Part shown: piece after piece, positions 1 through 7,878 of the stretch
Layout: each line of letters opens with the position of its first letter
Position numbering within the stretch: position 1 is the first letter of the stretch
Source of the DNA: an uncultured Eubacteriales bacterium
Lineage (GTDB): Bacteria > Bacillota > Clostridia > Lachnospirales > Anaerotignaceae
DNA length: 13,594 bases
Reading direction: 5' to 3'
Assembly (NCBI GenBank): GCA_902406135.1
Contig: CABPCX010000016.1
Location: forward strand, 1-13,594
Notes under the pieces: generated by a model
Databases searched by the model: none
Seen by the model: the letters and a program-made list of their open reading frames with translations, nothing else
What the model was told of the DNA's origin: nothing
Translations under genes and position numbers: made by a program

Positions 1-107
1 CGGCAGCGGTCGTGTTTGATTCAACTTTTCTCCCCTTTAATCTGGACAAACCCCTTAACTTCTGATAGTCTTAGATAGATTTTGTTTTAAACTTTTAGGG
101 GGCTTTT

Positions 108-1454
108 ATGAATACACAGGATTTTTTAAATAAACCTGTTAAACAGGTATTTATGCGTTATCTGGTGCCGTCTGTTTTTGCCACCATGGTAACTTCAATT
201 TATGTTTTGGCGGATACCATAATCGTAGGAAAGGGCATAGGAACCATTGCCGTTGCGGCGCTCAATATCGTACTGCCCTTATATAATATATTTTTCGGCC
301 TTGGCCTTCTTTTTGGCGTAGGCGGCTCGGTGCTTATGTCCATACTCAGGGGAGAGGGCGACGAAAAAGGTTCAAATGCTTATTTCAGTACGTCTCTTGT
401 GGCCATGTGCGTAGTTTTGGCCCTGTCTCTGGCCTTTTTTACGGCATTTATGGAAAAAATAGCTATCGTCTTTGGAGGCACGCCTGAGACTATGCCCTAT
501 ATAATGGACTATATGCCATATATCGTCTGGGGAATGGGTCTGTTTTTCTTTTCTTCCTATCTTCAGACCTTCATAAGAAATGACGGAGCTCCAAGGCTTG
601 CCATGTATGCGGTTGTGTCCGGCGGTGTGGCAAATATAATACTGGATTATATTTTTGTATATAATTTTAATATGGGTATGGCAGGAGCGGCCATAGCAAC
701 GGTTATGGGCTCTGGTCTTACGGTAGTTATCCTTCTGACCCACTTTTTCACAAAAAAGAATAATCTGCATTTTTCTCTGAAGGGTGTAAGACCCTCATTT
801 ATAAAAAATATAATACTTAACGGTTTTGCCAGCTTCCTCATTGAAGTTGCTTCCGGCGTTACCATATTCGTATTTAATATACAGCTGCTTAAATATGCCG
901 GAAATACGGGTGTAAGCGTATACAGTATCATAAGCAATACGGCCATTGTCGTTGTATGTATTTGCAAGGGTATAAATCAGGCGGCACAGCCCCTGCTTTC
1001 CACCAATTACGGCGCCGGACTTTACGAGCGTACCGATAAAATACGCTCCCTTGCGGTGAAGGTGTCCATTATAATATGCGCCGTGCCCGTTATTCTGGGC
1101 CTTGTGGTGCCGGACTTTTTCACATATATTTTCATAAATCCCGACAGTGCCATTCTTTCCATGTCCGCTCCCGCCATAAGGATATATTTTGTGGGATTTA
1201 TGATGCTTGGAATAAATATGGTTTTTATATGCTATTTCCAGGCCATACTCAAAAACGGATATTCCATGATAATATGCCTTATGAGAGGTCTTATACTTGT
1301 TGTGGCCTTTGCCTATATTTTCCCGCTGTTTATGGATGTTACGGGTATATGGCTGGCGGTCCCCGCGGCGGAAACCATCACAATGCTCTTTGGCATATAT
1401 CTTATATATTTCAAGAAAAGCGCCAAAAGGGAAATAAATGACAAATCCTTATGA
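108..1454 (+). CDS. MATE family multidrug/cation antiporter
   Basis: Predicted inner-membrane exporter of the multidrug and toxic compound extrusion family, which in most characterised members couples efflux of cationic compounds to sodium or proton entry. The 448 residues match the usual length of the family (about 440-460) and are built almost entirely of hydrophobic segments, consistent with 12 membrane helices in two homologous halves (roughly residues 15-220 and 235-435). The start MNTQDFLNKPVKQVFMRYLVP, with the early Pro in the first helix, is typical of Clostridial MATE proteins; the tail is short and basic (KKSAKREINDK). The ATG at 108 follows AGGGGG at 97-102 with 5 bases spacing. 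It stands alone: the next gene has its own promoter. Family assignment is firm; the substrate cannot be told from sequence. Confidence 0.93.
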   Translation: MNTQDFLNKPVKQVFMRYLVPSVFATMVTSIYVLADTIIVGKGIGTIAVAALNIVLPLYNIFFGLGLLFGVGGSVLMSILRGEGDEKGSNAYFSTSLVAMCVVLALSLAFFTAFMEKIAIVFGGTPETMPYIMDYMPYIVWGMGLFFFSSYLQTFIRNDGAPRLAMYAVVSGGVANIILDYIFVYNFNMGMAGAAIATVMGSGLTVVILLTHFFTKKNNLHFSLKGVRPSFIKNIILNGFASFLIEVASGVTIFVFNIQLLKYAGNTGVSVYSIISNTAIVVVCICKGINQAAQPLLSTNYGAGLYERTDKIRSLAVKVSIIICAVPVILGLVVPDFFTYIFINPDSAILSMSAPAIRIYFVGFMMLGINMVFICYFQAILKNGYSMIICLMRGLILVVAFAYIFPLFMDVTGIWLAVPAAETITMLFGIYLIYFKKSAKREINDKSL

Positions 1455-1474
1455 ATAATTTAATAAAATAGTTT

Positions 1475-1502
1475 TTGAATATTGGCATAAATATGATATA
1501 AT
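1475..1502 (+). promoter_or_regulatory. Sigma-A promoter with extended -10 for the nucleotidyltransferase gene
   Basis: A -35 box TTGAAT (1475-1480) lies 16 bases before a perfect -10 box TATAAT (1497-1502), which is preceded by TG at 1494-1495 (extended -10). The start point would be near 1509, leaving a leader of about 25 bases that contains the ribosome binding site GAGGGG (1522-1527). Confidence 0.72.
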
Positions 1503-1534
1503 TATATAAATATAAAAATCTGAGGGGTGCAGCT

Positions 1535-2272
1535 ATGATTGCTTTAATATTGGCGGCCGGATATGCCACCAGACTCTATCCTTTAACAATGAATATGCCC
1601 AAGGCACTACTGCCCATTAATAATAAACCTATAATAGATTATATCGTAGACCAGATAGAGACCATTGACGAGGTAAATGAGATAATCGTCATATCAAATC
1701 ATAAGTTTGCAGATAATTTCTATAAGTGGGCCGAGGAAACAAAGTTTACAAAGAAACTCTCTGTCATAGACGACGGAACTTCCACGGAAGAAACAAGAAG
1801 AGGAGCCATAGGCGACATACTTTATGCCATAGACCAGAAAAATATCGATGACGAAATACTTGTTATCGCCGGGGACAACTTCTTTACATACAGCCTTAAG
1901 GATTACTATGACTACTACAGAAAAATCGATAAGGACTGTGTATGCGTCAAGAAGTTTGATAACAGAGAGCTTCTGAAACAGTTCGGAGTAGCGGTTTTGG
2001 ACGAGAACGGCAAGGTTACGGAAATTGAGGAAAAACCCGAACAGCCTAAGTCAGATACTGCCGTATATGCCACATATATGTATAAAAAGGATACGGTGCC
2101 TATGTTCAGGCAGTATATAGACGAAGGAAATAAACCTGACGCTCCCGGATACTTCCTTGAGTGGCTTTATAAGAGAAAGGAAGTTTATGCCTATACATTC
2201 GACGGTGAATGTTATGATATAGGAACACCTGAGAGTTACAGAGGCGTATGCGAAGAATTTGAGGGAAAATAA
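1535..2272 (+). CDS. Sugar-phosphate nucleotidyltransferase (RmlA/GalU-like superfamily)
   Basis: Cytoplasmic enzyme that should couple a nucleoside triphosphate to a sugar 1-phosphate (or a related phosphorylated alcohol), giving an NDP-activated precursor for cell-surface polymers. The N-terminus LILAAGYATRLYPLT followed by PKALLPI is the nucleotide-binding signature of this fold; the GDN at about residues 109-111 carries the metal-binding Asp, and the EEKP at about 167-170 corresponds to the sugar-site Glu-Lys loop. At 245 residues it is shorter than typical RmlA (about 290), so it lacks the C-terminal extra domain and is a minimal nucleotidyltransferase. The start ATG has GAGGGG 7 bases upstream. 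No sugar-modifying genes are adjacent, so substrate and nucleotide are undetermined. An imperfect hairpin separates it from prmA. Confidence 0.88.
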   Translation: MIALILAAGYATRLYPLTMNMPKALLPINNKPIIDYIVDQIETIDEVNEIIVISNHKFADNFYKWAEETKFTKKLSVIDDGTSTEETRRGAIGDILYAIDQKNIDDEILVIAGDNFFTYSLKDYYDYYRKIDKDCVCVKKFDNRELLKQFGVAVLDENGKVTEIEEKPEQPKSDTAVYATYMYKKDTVPMFRQYIDEGNKPDAPGYFLEWLYKRKEVYAYTFDGECYDIGTPESYRGVCEEFEGK

Positions 2273-2278
2273 TTTTCT

Positions 2279-2307
2279 GGGGACGTTTAAAAAACGCCCC
2301 CTTATTT
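2279..2307 (+). terminator. Weak terminator or attenuator hairpin
   Basis: Arms 2279-2288 and 2292-2301 pair over ten positions with one A-C mismatch (GGGG.CGTTT against AAACG.CCCC) and a 3-base loop. They are followed by the T-rich stretch TTATTT. It begins 6 bases after the nucleotidyltransferase stop and ends just before the prmA ribosome binding site, so it probably reduces rather than abolishes read-through. Confidence 0.5.
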
Positions 2308-2325
2308 ATGTGCGGAGGAGAAAAT

Positions 2326-3318
2326 ATGACTGAGAACGAAACAAACTGGATTGAAATATTCATTGAGACAAACAAGGAAGGCTTTGAGCCCGTGAGCGGT
2401 ATAATATATCAGTGCGGCATAACGGGAGTAATGATAGAGGACAGCGACGATTTTAACGAATTTCTGGAAAACCCCGCCAGAGAATGGGATTATATCGAGG
2501 ACGAGCTGGTGGATAAAAAGAAGGACGCCAAGGACGGCATAACATTTTTCATCAGAGACAACGCCAATGATTTGGAGACTTTAAACATAATAAAGGATAT
2601 GTTAAAGACCGCCAAGGAAAACGAAAAGGAAATAGATTTCGGAAGCCTTAAAATGACGGCTAAAAACATAAAGGAAGAGGACTGGGCAAACAACTGGAAA
2701 AAATACTTTAAGCCCTTTGCCGTGGGAGATAAAATCGTTATCCGTCCTTCATGGGAGGAATACGATGATGACGGCACAAAAAAGGTGCTTAAAATCGACC
2801 CGGGCCATGTATTCGGCACAGGCACCCACGAGACAACACAGCTCTGTATCGAGCTTATAGAAAACTATATGAAAGAGGGAGACTGTGTAGCGGATATAGG
2901 CTGCGGAAGCGGTATACTTTCCATTGCGTCCCTTCTTCTTGGAGCAAGCCACGCAGACGCCGTAGACATTGACCCCAACGCCGTTGACATTGCCTATACA
3001 AATGCCGGAATGAACGGCATCGGCAAGGACGTATACACGGTATTAAGCGGAGACATCATAAACGATAAAGAGCTGGAAAATACATTCTGCGGCAAAAAAT
3101 ATGATGTGGTGGAAGCAAATATCGTTGCGGACGTTATTATTGCCCTTACATCAAAAATACCCGACTGCATCAAGGACGGCGGAATATTCATATCTTCGGG
3201 AATAATAGTCGAAAGACTTGATGATGTATTAAAGGCTCTGGAAGAAAAGAATTTTGACGTTATAGAGATAAAGAGGAAAAAAGGCTGGGCGGCTGTTGCC
3301 TCCAGATATAACGGGTGA
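2326..3318 (+). CDS. prmA: Ribosomal protein L11 methyltransferase PrmA
   Basis: SAM-dependent enzyme that methylates ribosomal protein L11 on amino groups of Lys/N-terminal residues in the cytoplasm. The 330 residues contain an N-terminal L11-recognition domain, then the family hallmark GTGTHETT (residues 164-171), the SAM-binding motif DIGCGSG (190-196), an acidic motif II around AVDIDPNA, and EANIVADVI in the position of the catalytic NxxA loop. The frame is open upstream to an ATG at 2308, but GGAGGAG at 2314-2320 lies between the two ATGs, 5 bases before 2326, which fixes the start at 2326. The stop is 5 bases before the chosen rsmE start; prmA-rsmE pairs are common in Firmicutes, often downstream of dnaJ, which is absent here. 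Confidence 0.96.
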   Translation: MTENETNWIEIFIETNKEGFEPVSGIIYQCGITGVMIEDSDDFNEFLENPAREWDYIEDELVDKKKDAKDGITFFIRDNANDLETLNIIKDMLKTAKENEKEIDFGSLKMTAKNIKEEDWANNWKKYFKPFAVGDKIVIRPSWEEYDDDGTKKVLKIDPGHVFGTGTHETTQLCIELIENYMKEGDCVADIGCGSGILSIASLLLGASHADAVDIDPNAVDIAYTNAGMNGIGKDVYTVLSGDIINDKELENTFCGKKYDVVEANIVADVIIALTSKIPDCIKDGGIFISSGIIVERLDDVLKALEEKNFDVIEIKRKKGWAAVASRYNG

Positions 3319-3323
3319 GAAAA

Positions 3324-4064
3324 ATGCCTAGATTTTTTGTAGAAAGCGAAAACATAAAGGACGGTATCATAACCCTCTATGGTGATGACGCGGCGCATAT
3401 ATCAAGGGTGCTCAGAGGAAAAGCGGGAGACATACTGACCGTATGCGACGGATGCGGAAACGACTATGAGGCGGAGATAACCGAAATAAACGAAAAAGAC
3501 ATAAAGCTTGCCATAAAAAGTACGGTTTTTACCGAGAGCGAACCTTCTCTTAAGATAACCCTTTATCAGGGTCTGCCCAAGGGCGATAAGATGGAGCTCA
3601 TAATACAGAAATGCGTGGAGCTTGGAGTTTACAAAATAGTTCCGGTAAATACGGAAAGATGTATAGTAAAGATAGATAAAAACAAGGAAAAGAAAAAAAT
3701 CGAAAGATGGCAGAAAATATCCGAGTCCGCCGCAAAACAGAGCGGCAGGGGCATTATACCCGAAATAGGCGGAGTAATGAATTTTAACGAGGCCGTAAAG
3801 GAAGCCGCCGAAAAGGGAAAGGCCATGATACCCTATGAGCTTGAGGAAAAGAGAGGACTTAAGGAATTTCTGGAAGAATACAAAAAAGACAATAACGGAC
3901 AGATGGCTTTATTCATAGGACCCGAGGGCGGTTTTTCCGCCGAGGAGATAGAGAAGGCCCTTTCTCTGGGCATACTTCCCGTAACCCTTGGAAAGAGAAT
4001 ATTAAGGACGGAAACAGCCGGTCTTACTGCCATTGCCAATACGTTGTTTTATTTGGATATGTAA
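3324..4064 (+). CDS. rsmE: 16S rRNA (uracil-1498-N3)-methyltransferase RsmE
   Basis: SPOUT-class methyltransferase that places the N3 methyl group on U1498 of 16S rRNA, near the decoding site of the assembled small subunit. The N-terminus MPRFFV and following PUA-like domain (about residues 1-70) are typical. The C-terminal trefoil-knot signatures are GPEGGFS (199-205) and LGKRILRTETA (222-232), which form the SAM pocket. Its 246 residues are the normal length. A GTG at 3315 opens the same frame and would overlap the prmA stop, but MPRFF at ATG 3324 is the conserved family start; GGGTGAG at 3313-3319 could serve as ribosome binding site. Almost certainly translated from the prmA message. Confidence 0.95.
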   Translation: MPRFFVESENIKDGIITLYGDDAAHISRVLRGKAGDILTVCDGCGNDYEAEITEINEKDIKLAIKSTVFTESEPSLKITLYQGLPKGDKMELIIQKCVELGVYKIVPVNTERCIVKIDKNKEKKKIERWQKISESAAKQSGRGIIPEIGGVMNFNEAVKEAAEKGKAMIPYELEEKRGLKEFLEEYKKDNNGQMALFIGPEGGFSAEEIEKALSLGILPVTLGKRILRTETAGLTAIANTLFYLDM

Positions 4065-4100
4065 ATATGCGAATTTGCGTTAGTATGTGAGGGGTAACAG

Positions 4101-5252
4101 ATGATTTATTTTGATAATGCCGCCACCACAAGGGCAGCGGACGAAGTAGCTGAAAAAGTAAAACATATGCTTTTGGAGAATTTCGGAAACCCGTCTTCCC
4201 AGAGTATGATGGGCGTAAATGCCGAAAAGGAAATGAATGAAGCGAGAAAAATAATGGCGCAGTCCATAAACGCCCTGCCCGAGGAAATATACTTTACCTC
4301 AGGAGGCACCGAGGACGACAACTGGGCCATATTCGGCACGGCTGAAGGCTATATCAGAAGCGGAAAACATATGATAACCACATCAATAGAGCATCCGGCT
4401 GTCCTTATGCCCATGAGACATCTGGAGGAAAAGGGCTGGGATATAACAATCCTTGATGTGGACGAAAGCGGATATATAGACATTGAAAAGCTCAAGGCGG
4501 CCGTCAGGGAAGATACCGTCCTTGTGAGCACCATTTTGATAAATAACGAAACGGGCACCATACAGAATGCCGCCGAGATAAGCAAAGCCGTAAAGAGCGT
4601 AAATCCCAATACCCTCTACCATGTGGACGCGGTACAGGCCTTTGGAAAATACCCCATAGACGTTAAAAAGATGGGCATAGATATGCTTTCCATGAGCGGA
4701 CATAAAATACACGGTCCCAAGGGCGTAGGCTTTTTCTATATGAAAAAGGGACTTAAGGTAAAACCCATCATATACGGCGGAGGCCACGAAAGGGGACAGC
4801 GCTCAGGCACCGAAAATACTCCTTCCATAGTTGGTCTTGGCGAGGCCGTAAGACTTGCCTGCTCAAATATGGACGAGCATCTGGAAAATGTAATGAAGGT
4901 AAAAAGAACCCTTGCCGAGGGTATTTTGAGTGAAATACCAAAGACCCATATAAACGGACCTTCTTTAGAGGAAGGAAGCCCCTATGTGCTTAACATAAGC
5001 TTTAACGGATTAAGAAGTGAAGTCCTGCTTCACTCTTTGGAGGAAAAGGAAATATATGTTTCGGCGGGAAGCGCCTGCAACAGTAAGAAAAAGGGAGCAA
5101 GCACCGTGCTTTCTGCCCTTGGACTTTCCGATGTGAGAGTCGAGGGAGCCATACGTTTCAGCTTCTGCAGATACAATACCGTGGAAGAGGCTCTTTTCTG
5201 CCTTGAGGTGCTTAAGGAAAAAACCGCTTTTTTAAGAAAATATATGAGGTAA
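4101..5252 (+). CDS. Cysteine desulfurase, NifS/IscS type (probable sulfur donor for ThiI)
   Basis: PLP enzyme converting L-cysteine to alanine and a protein-bound persulfide. The 383 residues show the aminotransferase class V landmarks: the N-terminal YFDNAATT, the PLP-contacting region SIEHPAV, the Schiff-base lysine at residue 202 in SGHKIHGPKG, RSGTENTP, and the persulfide cysteine at residue 326 in SAGSACNSK. It ends 4 bases before thiI, and no iscU, suf or nifU gene is near. This matches the dedicated desulfurase-ThiI pairing known from Bacillus subtilis (NifZ-ThiI), so a role in tRNA 4-thiouridine synthesis is more likely than general Fe-S assembly, although dual use cannot be excluded. 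GAGGGGT at 4089-4095 is the ribosome binding site; the gap from rsmE is 36 bases. Confidence 0.93.
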   Translation: MIYFDNAATTRAADEVAEKVKHMLLENFGNPSSQSMMGVNAEKEMNEARKIMAQSINALPEEIYFTSGGTEDDNWAIFGTAEGYIRSGKHMITTSIEHPAVLMPMRHLEEKGWDITILDVDESGYIDIEKLKAAVREDTVLVSTILINNETGTIQNAAEISKAVKSVNPNTLYHVDAVQAFGKYPIDVKKMGIDMLSMSGHKIHGPKGVGFFYMKKGLKVKPIIYGGGHERGQRSGTENTPSIVGLGEAVRLACSNMDEHLENVMKVKRTLAEGILSEIPKTHINGPSLEEGSPYVLNISFNGLRSEVLLHSLEEKEIYVSAGSACNSKKKGASTVLSALGLSDVRVEGAIRFSFCRYNTVEEALFCLEVLKEKTAFLRKYMR

Positions 5253-5256
5253 AAAA

Positions 5257-6462
5257 ATGACTGAATTAACAGAAAAAATTGAAAAATCCGAGGAAAATGT
5301 TCTCATTATCAAATACGGAGAAATAGCCGTAAGGGGAAACAACAGAAAGTTTTTCATTGAAAGGCTTTTAAGAACCATAAGAAAAAATCTTGACGGCATG
5401 GGAGATTTCTATGTGGTCAAGGAACAGGGAAGGCTTATCCTTGAGGACAGAGGCGGAGAAATAGATTTCGACAGAGTTATCCCTAAAGTTTTGTGCATCA
5501 TGGGGATAATAGGCGTATCTCCCGGAGTCAGAGTAAAGGACCAGAGCCTTGAAAATCTGAAAAAAGTCTGCGCAGAGCATATGAGAAGCATTGGCGTGGA
5601 AGAATATAAGACATTCAAAATAGAGACAAAACGCTCAAATAAGAGCTATCCTCTGGAGTCCAGAGAGGTTTCGGCCGATGTGGGCGAATACATTCTGGAT
5701 AACTTTGAGAATCTTACGGTAGATGTGCATAACCCTGACCTTACTGTGTATATCGAGCTCAGAAATGACGCATACATATATTCAAAACAGATAAAGGGTC
5801 TGGGAGGACTTCCCGTGGGCTCATCGGGCAAGGGCATAGTTATGCTCTCGGGAGGAATAGACAGCCCCGTTTCCGCCTTTATGATGGCTAAAAGGGGCGT
5901 AGAGGTGGAAGGTGTTTATTTCAACTCACCTCCCTATACCAGTGAAAGAGCAAAACAGAAGGTTGTTGATTTGGCTGAAAGGCTTACGGAGTTTACGGGA
6001 AGTTTCAAACTCTATGTGGTGCCCTTTACGGATTTACAGCTTTATCTTCTGGAAAGCGTACCCCATGACAAGCTCACCATATTTTTAAAACGTGCCATGA
6101 CAAGGGCAGCCTGTATGCTTGGCGAAAGGGACGGAGCACTGGCAGTCATAACGGGCGACAGCGTGGGACAGGTTGCCAGCCAGACCATGCAGGGTCTCCA
6201 CGCCATAAGTGCGGCGGCTACAATGCCCATAATAAGACCCCTGGCCGGTCTTGATAAACAGGAAATAGTGGATATAGCCAGAAAAATCGGCACATTTGAT
6301 ATATCCATAAGACCCTACGAGGACTGCTGTACCATATTTGTGGCTAAGCACCCCGAAACAAAGCCCAAGACCAGCGTTATCGAAAAGATTGAGTCCCGTC
6401 TTGATAAGCTGGACGAGCTTTTAAATAAGGCCGTTGAGGAAGCGGAAGTAATAGAGCTTTAA
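5257..6462 (+). CDS. thiI: tRNA 4-thiouridine synthase ThiI (short form, no rhodanese domain)
   Basis: Cytoplasmic ATP-dependent enzyme that adenylates and thiolates U8 of tRNA; in some organisms it also hands sulfur to thiazole synthesis. Order seen: N-terminal ferredoxin-like region, THUMP tRNA-binding domain (about residues 60-170), and a PP-loop ATPase domain starting with SGGIDSP at 198-204. The sequence ends at 401 residues, without the C-terminal rhodanese domain that carries the sulfur-relay Cys in E. coli. Two neighbouring cysteines (357-358, in YEDCCTIF) occupy the place of the conserved catalytic Cys of the PP-loop domain. The missing rhodanese and the adjacent desulfurase together indicate direct persulfide transfer from the upstream gene product. 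The ribosome binding site GAGGT (5246-5250) lies inside the end of the desulfurase gene, suggesting translational coupling. Confidence 0.96.
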   Translation: MTELTEKIEKSEENVLIIKYGEIAVRGNNRKFFIERLLRTIRKNLDGMGDFYVVKEQGRLILEDRGGEIDFDRVIPKVLCIMGIIGVSPGVRVKDQSLENLKKVCAEHMRSIGVEEYKTFKIETKRSNKSYPLESREVSADVGEYILDNFENLTVDVHNPDLTVYIELRNDAYIYSKQIKGLGGLPVGSSGKGIVMLSGGIDSPVSAFMMAKRGVEVEGVYFNSPPYTSERAKQKVVDLAERLTEFTGSFKLYVVPFTDLQLYLLESVPHDKLTIFLKRAMTRAACMLGERDGALAVITGDSVGQVASQTMQGLHAISAAATMPIIRPLAGLDKQEIVDIARKIGTFDISIRPYEDCCTIFVAKHPETKPKTSVIEKIESRLDKLDELLNKAVEEAEVIEL

Positions 6463-6698
6463 TAAAAAGGATTTACTAAAGTCAGGGTACGGAAAAGGTA
6501 TTAACGGAAAACAGATTAACGGCAAAGTCTGCAAATTACTTAAAGCCCGTAAAGGCAGGAGAGATAGCCTTGAAGGCTTAAAATGCCGGCGTATTAACCG
6601 TTACTGCAAAAGCTCTTTGCCGCAAGCCCTAACAAGCCTATAAATATTTATTTTTGAACCGGTATAAACCCCAAAAAAATCATAAACGGAGGGATTTT
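6463..6698. other. Intergenic region with multiple dyads, possible leader or structured element
   Basis: 236 bases with no supportable gene. It contains a distant perfect inverted repeat, CGGCAAAG (6520-6527) with CTTTGCCG (6615-6622); TAACGG twice, near 6502 and at 6517-6522; a complementary CCGTTA at about 6598-6603; and a short internal AGCCTT-G-AAGGCT dyad. No clear terminator follows thiI. I recognise no riboswitch class; the T-box signature is absent. It may be a structured transcript end for thiI, a leader of the kinase gene, or decayed DNA. Confidence 0.35.
6617..6644 (+). promoter_or_regulatory. Candidate promoter for the glycerate kinase gene
   Basis: TTGCCG (6617-6622) and TATAAA (6639-6644) are 16 bases apart and face the kinase gene, whose start is about 54 bases downstream of the -10. 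The -35 overlaps the 3' arm of the distant dyad described for this gap. Moderate match only. Confidence 0.35.
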
Positions 6699-7838
6699 AT
6701 GAAAGTCGTAACAGCCATAGACTCATTTAAAGGAAGCGTATCGTCCATTGAAGCCGGAAACGCCGCAAAAGAAGGTGTTTTATCCGTATTTCCCGATGCC
6801 GAAGTCATTGTTATGCCCCTGGCCGACGGCGGAGAGGGCACCGTTGAGACCCTTGTTTACGGCATGGGCGGAGAAATGATAGAAACAGAAGTTACAGGAC
6901 CCATGGGAGAAAAACGTATATGCTCCTACGGTATCGTAGACGGTATGGCTGTTATGGAAATGGCCTCATCATCGGGTCTGCCCCTGGTGCCCGTAAATGA
7001 GAGAAATCCCCTCCTTGCCACCACCTACGGCGTGGGAGATATGATAAAGGATGCCATAAAAAGGGGCTGCCGCGAGTTTATCGTAGGTATCGGCGGCAGT
7101 GCCACCAATGACGGCGGTATGGGTATGCTCCAGTCTTTAGGCTTCAGATTTTTTGACGAAAACGGAAAAGAAACGGGCATCGGCGGAAAATATACTGCCG
7201 AAGTAAGGGACATAGACGCATCAGGTGCCCTTCCCGAGCTTAAGGAATGTGTATTTAAGATTGCCTGCGACGTGGACAATCCCCTCTGCGGCGAAAGGGG
7301 TGCTTCCCATATATACGGCCCCCAGAAGGGAGCTTCTCCCGAGGACGTACTTTTCCTTGATGCGTCCCTTAAGAGCTTTTCGGAGGTCACAAAGGAAAAA
7401 CTCGGTGCAGACTGTGCCGAAATTCCCGGAAGCGGTGCCGCGGGAGGCCTCGGATACGGATTTATGGCATACCTGGGCGGTGAGTTAAAACCCGGTGTCG
7501 AGATAATCCTTGACGAAACGGGCATAGACAAGGTCCTTGAAGGCGCTGACTTCCTCATAACAGGCGAAGGCAGAATAGACAGCCAGACAGCCATGGGCAA
7601 AGCTCCCAGCGGAGCCGCAGCCAGAGCCAAGAAAAAGGGTGCCGTTGTAATAGGTATTGCCGGATGTGTTACCGATGACGCTTATCTCTGCAACGATAAG
7701 GGCATTGACGTCATATTCCCTGTCATCGATAAGGCCATGCCCCTGGAAGAAGCCATGGACAAGGACGTTACGGTCAAAAATATTAAAAAGACCGTAACCC
7801 AGATATTCAGACTGGCTGACATATTGAATAAAAAATGA
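6699..7838 (+). CDS. Glycerate kinase (GlxK/GarK family)
   Basis: Cytoplasmic kinase phosphorylating D-glycerate with ATP, in this family normally to 2-phosphoglycerate, linking glycerate (from glyoxylate, serine or sugar-acid breakdown) to lower glycolysis. Family signatures are the N-terminal DSFKGS (residues 8-13), the LADGGEGT segment, GIGGSATNDGGMGML (from about residue 130, where the phosphate-binding Gly-rich loop lies), and GEGRID (289-294) near the active site. The 379 residues match the family. The frame extends upstream to a TTG at 6654, but GGAGGG at 6688-6693 placed 5 bases before ATG 6699 and the conserved MKVVTAIDSFKGS start decide for 6699. No pathway partners are adjacent; it appears to be a single-gene unit ending at the strong terminator at 7852. 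Confidence 0.95.
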   Translation: MKVVTAIDSFKGSVSSIEAGNAAKEGVLSVFPDAEVIVMPLADGGEGTVETLVYGMGGEMIETEVTGPMGEKRICSYGIVDGMAVMEMASSSGLPLVPVNERNPLLATTYGVGDMIKDAIKRGCREFIVGIGGSATNDGGMGMLQSLGFRFFDENGKETGIGGKYTAEVRDIDASGALPELKECVFKIACDVDNPLCGERGASHIYGPQKGASPEDVLFLDASLKSFSEVTKEKLGADCAEIPGSGAAGGLGYGFMAYLGGELKPGVEIILDETGIDKVLEGADFLITGEGRIDSQTAMGKAPSGAAARAKKKGAVVIGIAGCVTDDAYLCNDKGIDVIFPVIDKAMPLEEAMDKDVTVKNIKKTVTQIFRLADILNKK

Positions 7839-7851
7839 TTTCCATTATTTT

Positions 7852-7878
7852 CCCCGTTTAAAAACGGGGATTTTTTTT
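7852..7878 (+). terminator. Intrinsic terminator after glycerate kinase
   Basis: Perfect stem CCCCGTT / AACGGGG (7852-7858 with 7863-7869; T7859 and A7862 could extend it) with a tight A-rich loop, followed at once by A and eight T residues (7871-7878). It begins 13 bases after the kinase stop codon. Confidence 0.93.

Noticed and set aside
1..107. Promoter for the MATE gene
   Set aside because: Only poor -35/-10 matches are visible in the short sequence before the ribosome binding site; the true promoter may lie outside the window.
2308..2325. Upstream ATG as start of prmA
   Set aside because: It lies before the GGAGGAG ribosome binding site of ATG 2326 and has none of its own.
6463..6698. 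T-box or known riboswitch before the glycerate kinase
   Set aside because: No T-box core sequence, specifier-type arm or antiterminator/terminator pair, and no signature of FMN, SAM, TPP, glycine or c-di-GMP riboswitches could be found.
7025..7630. 201-codon open frame on the minus strand inside the glycerate kinase gene
   Set aside because: The plus-strand frame has all family motifs; the antisense product is Pro/Ser-rich without a domain.
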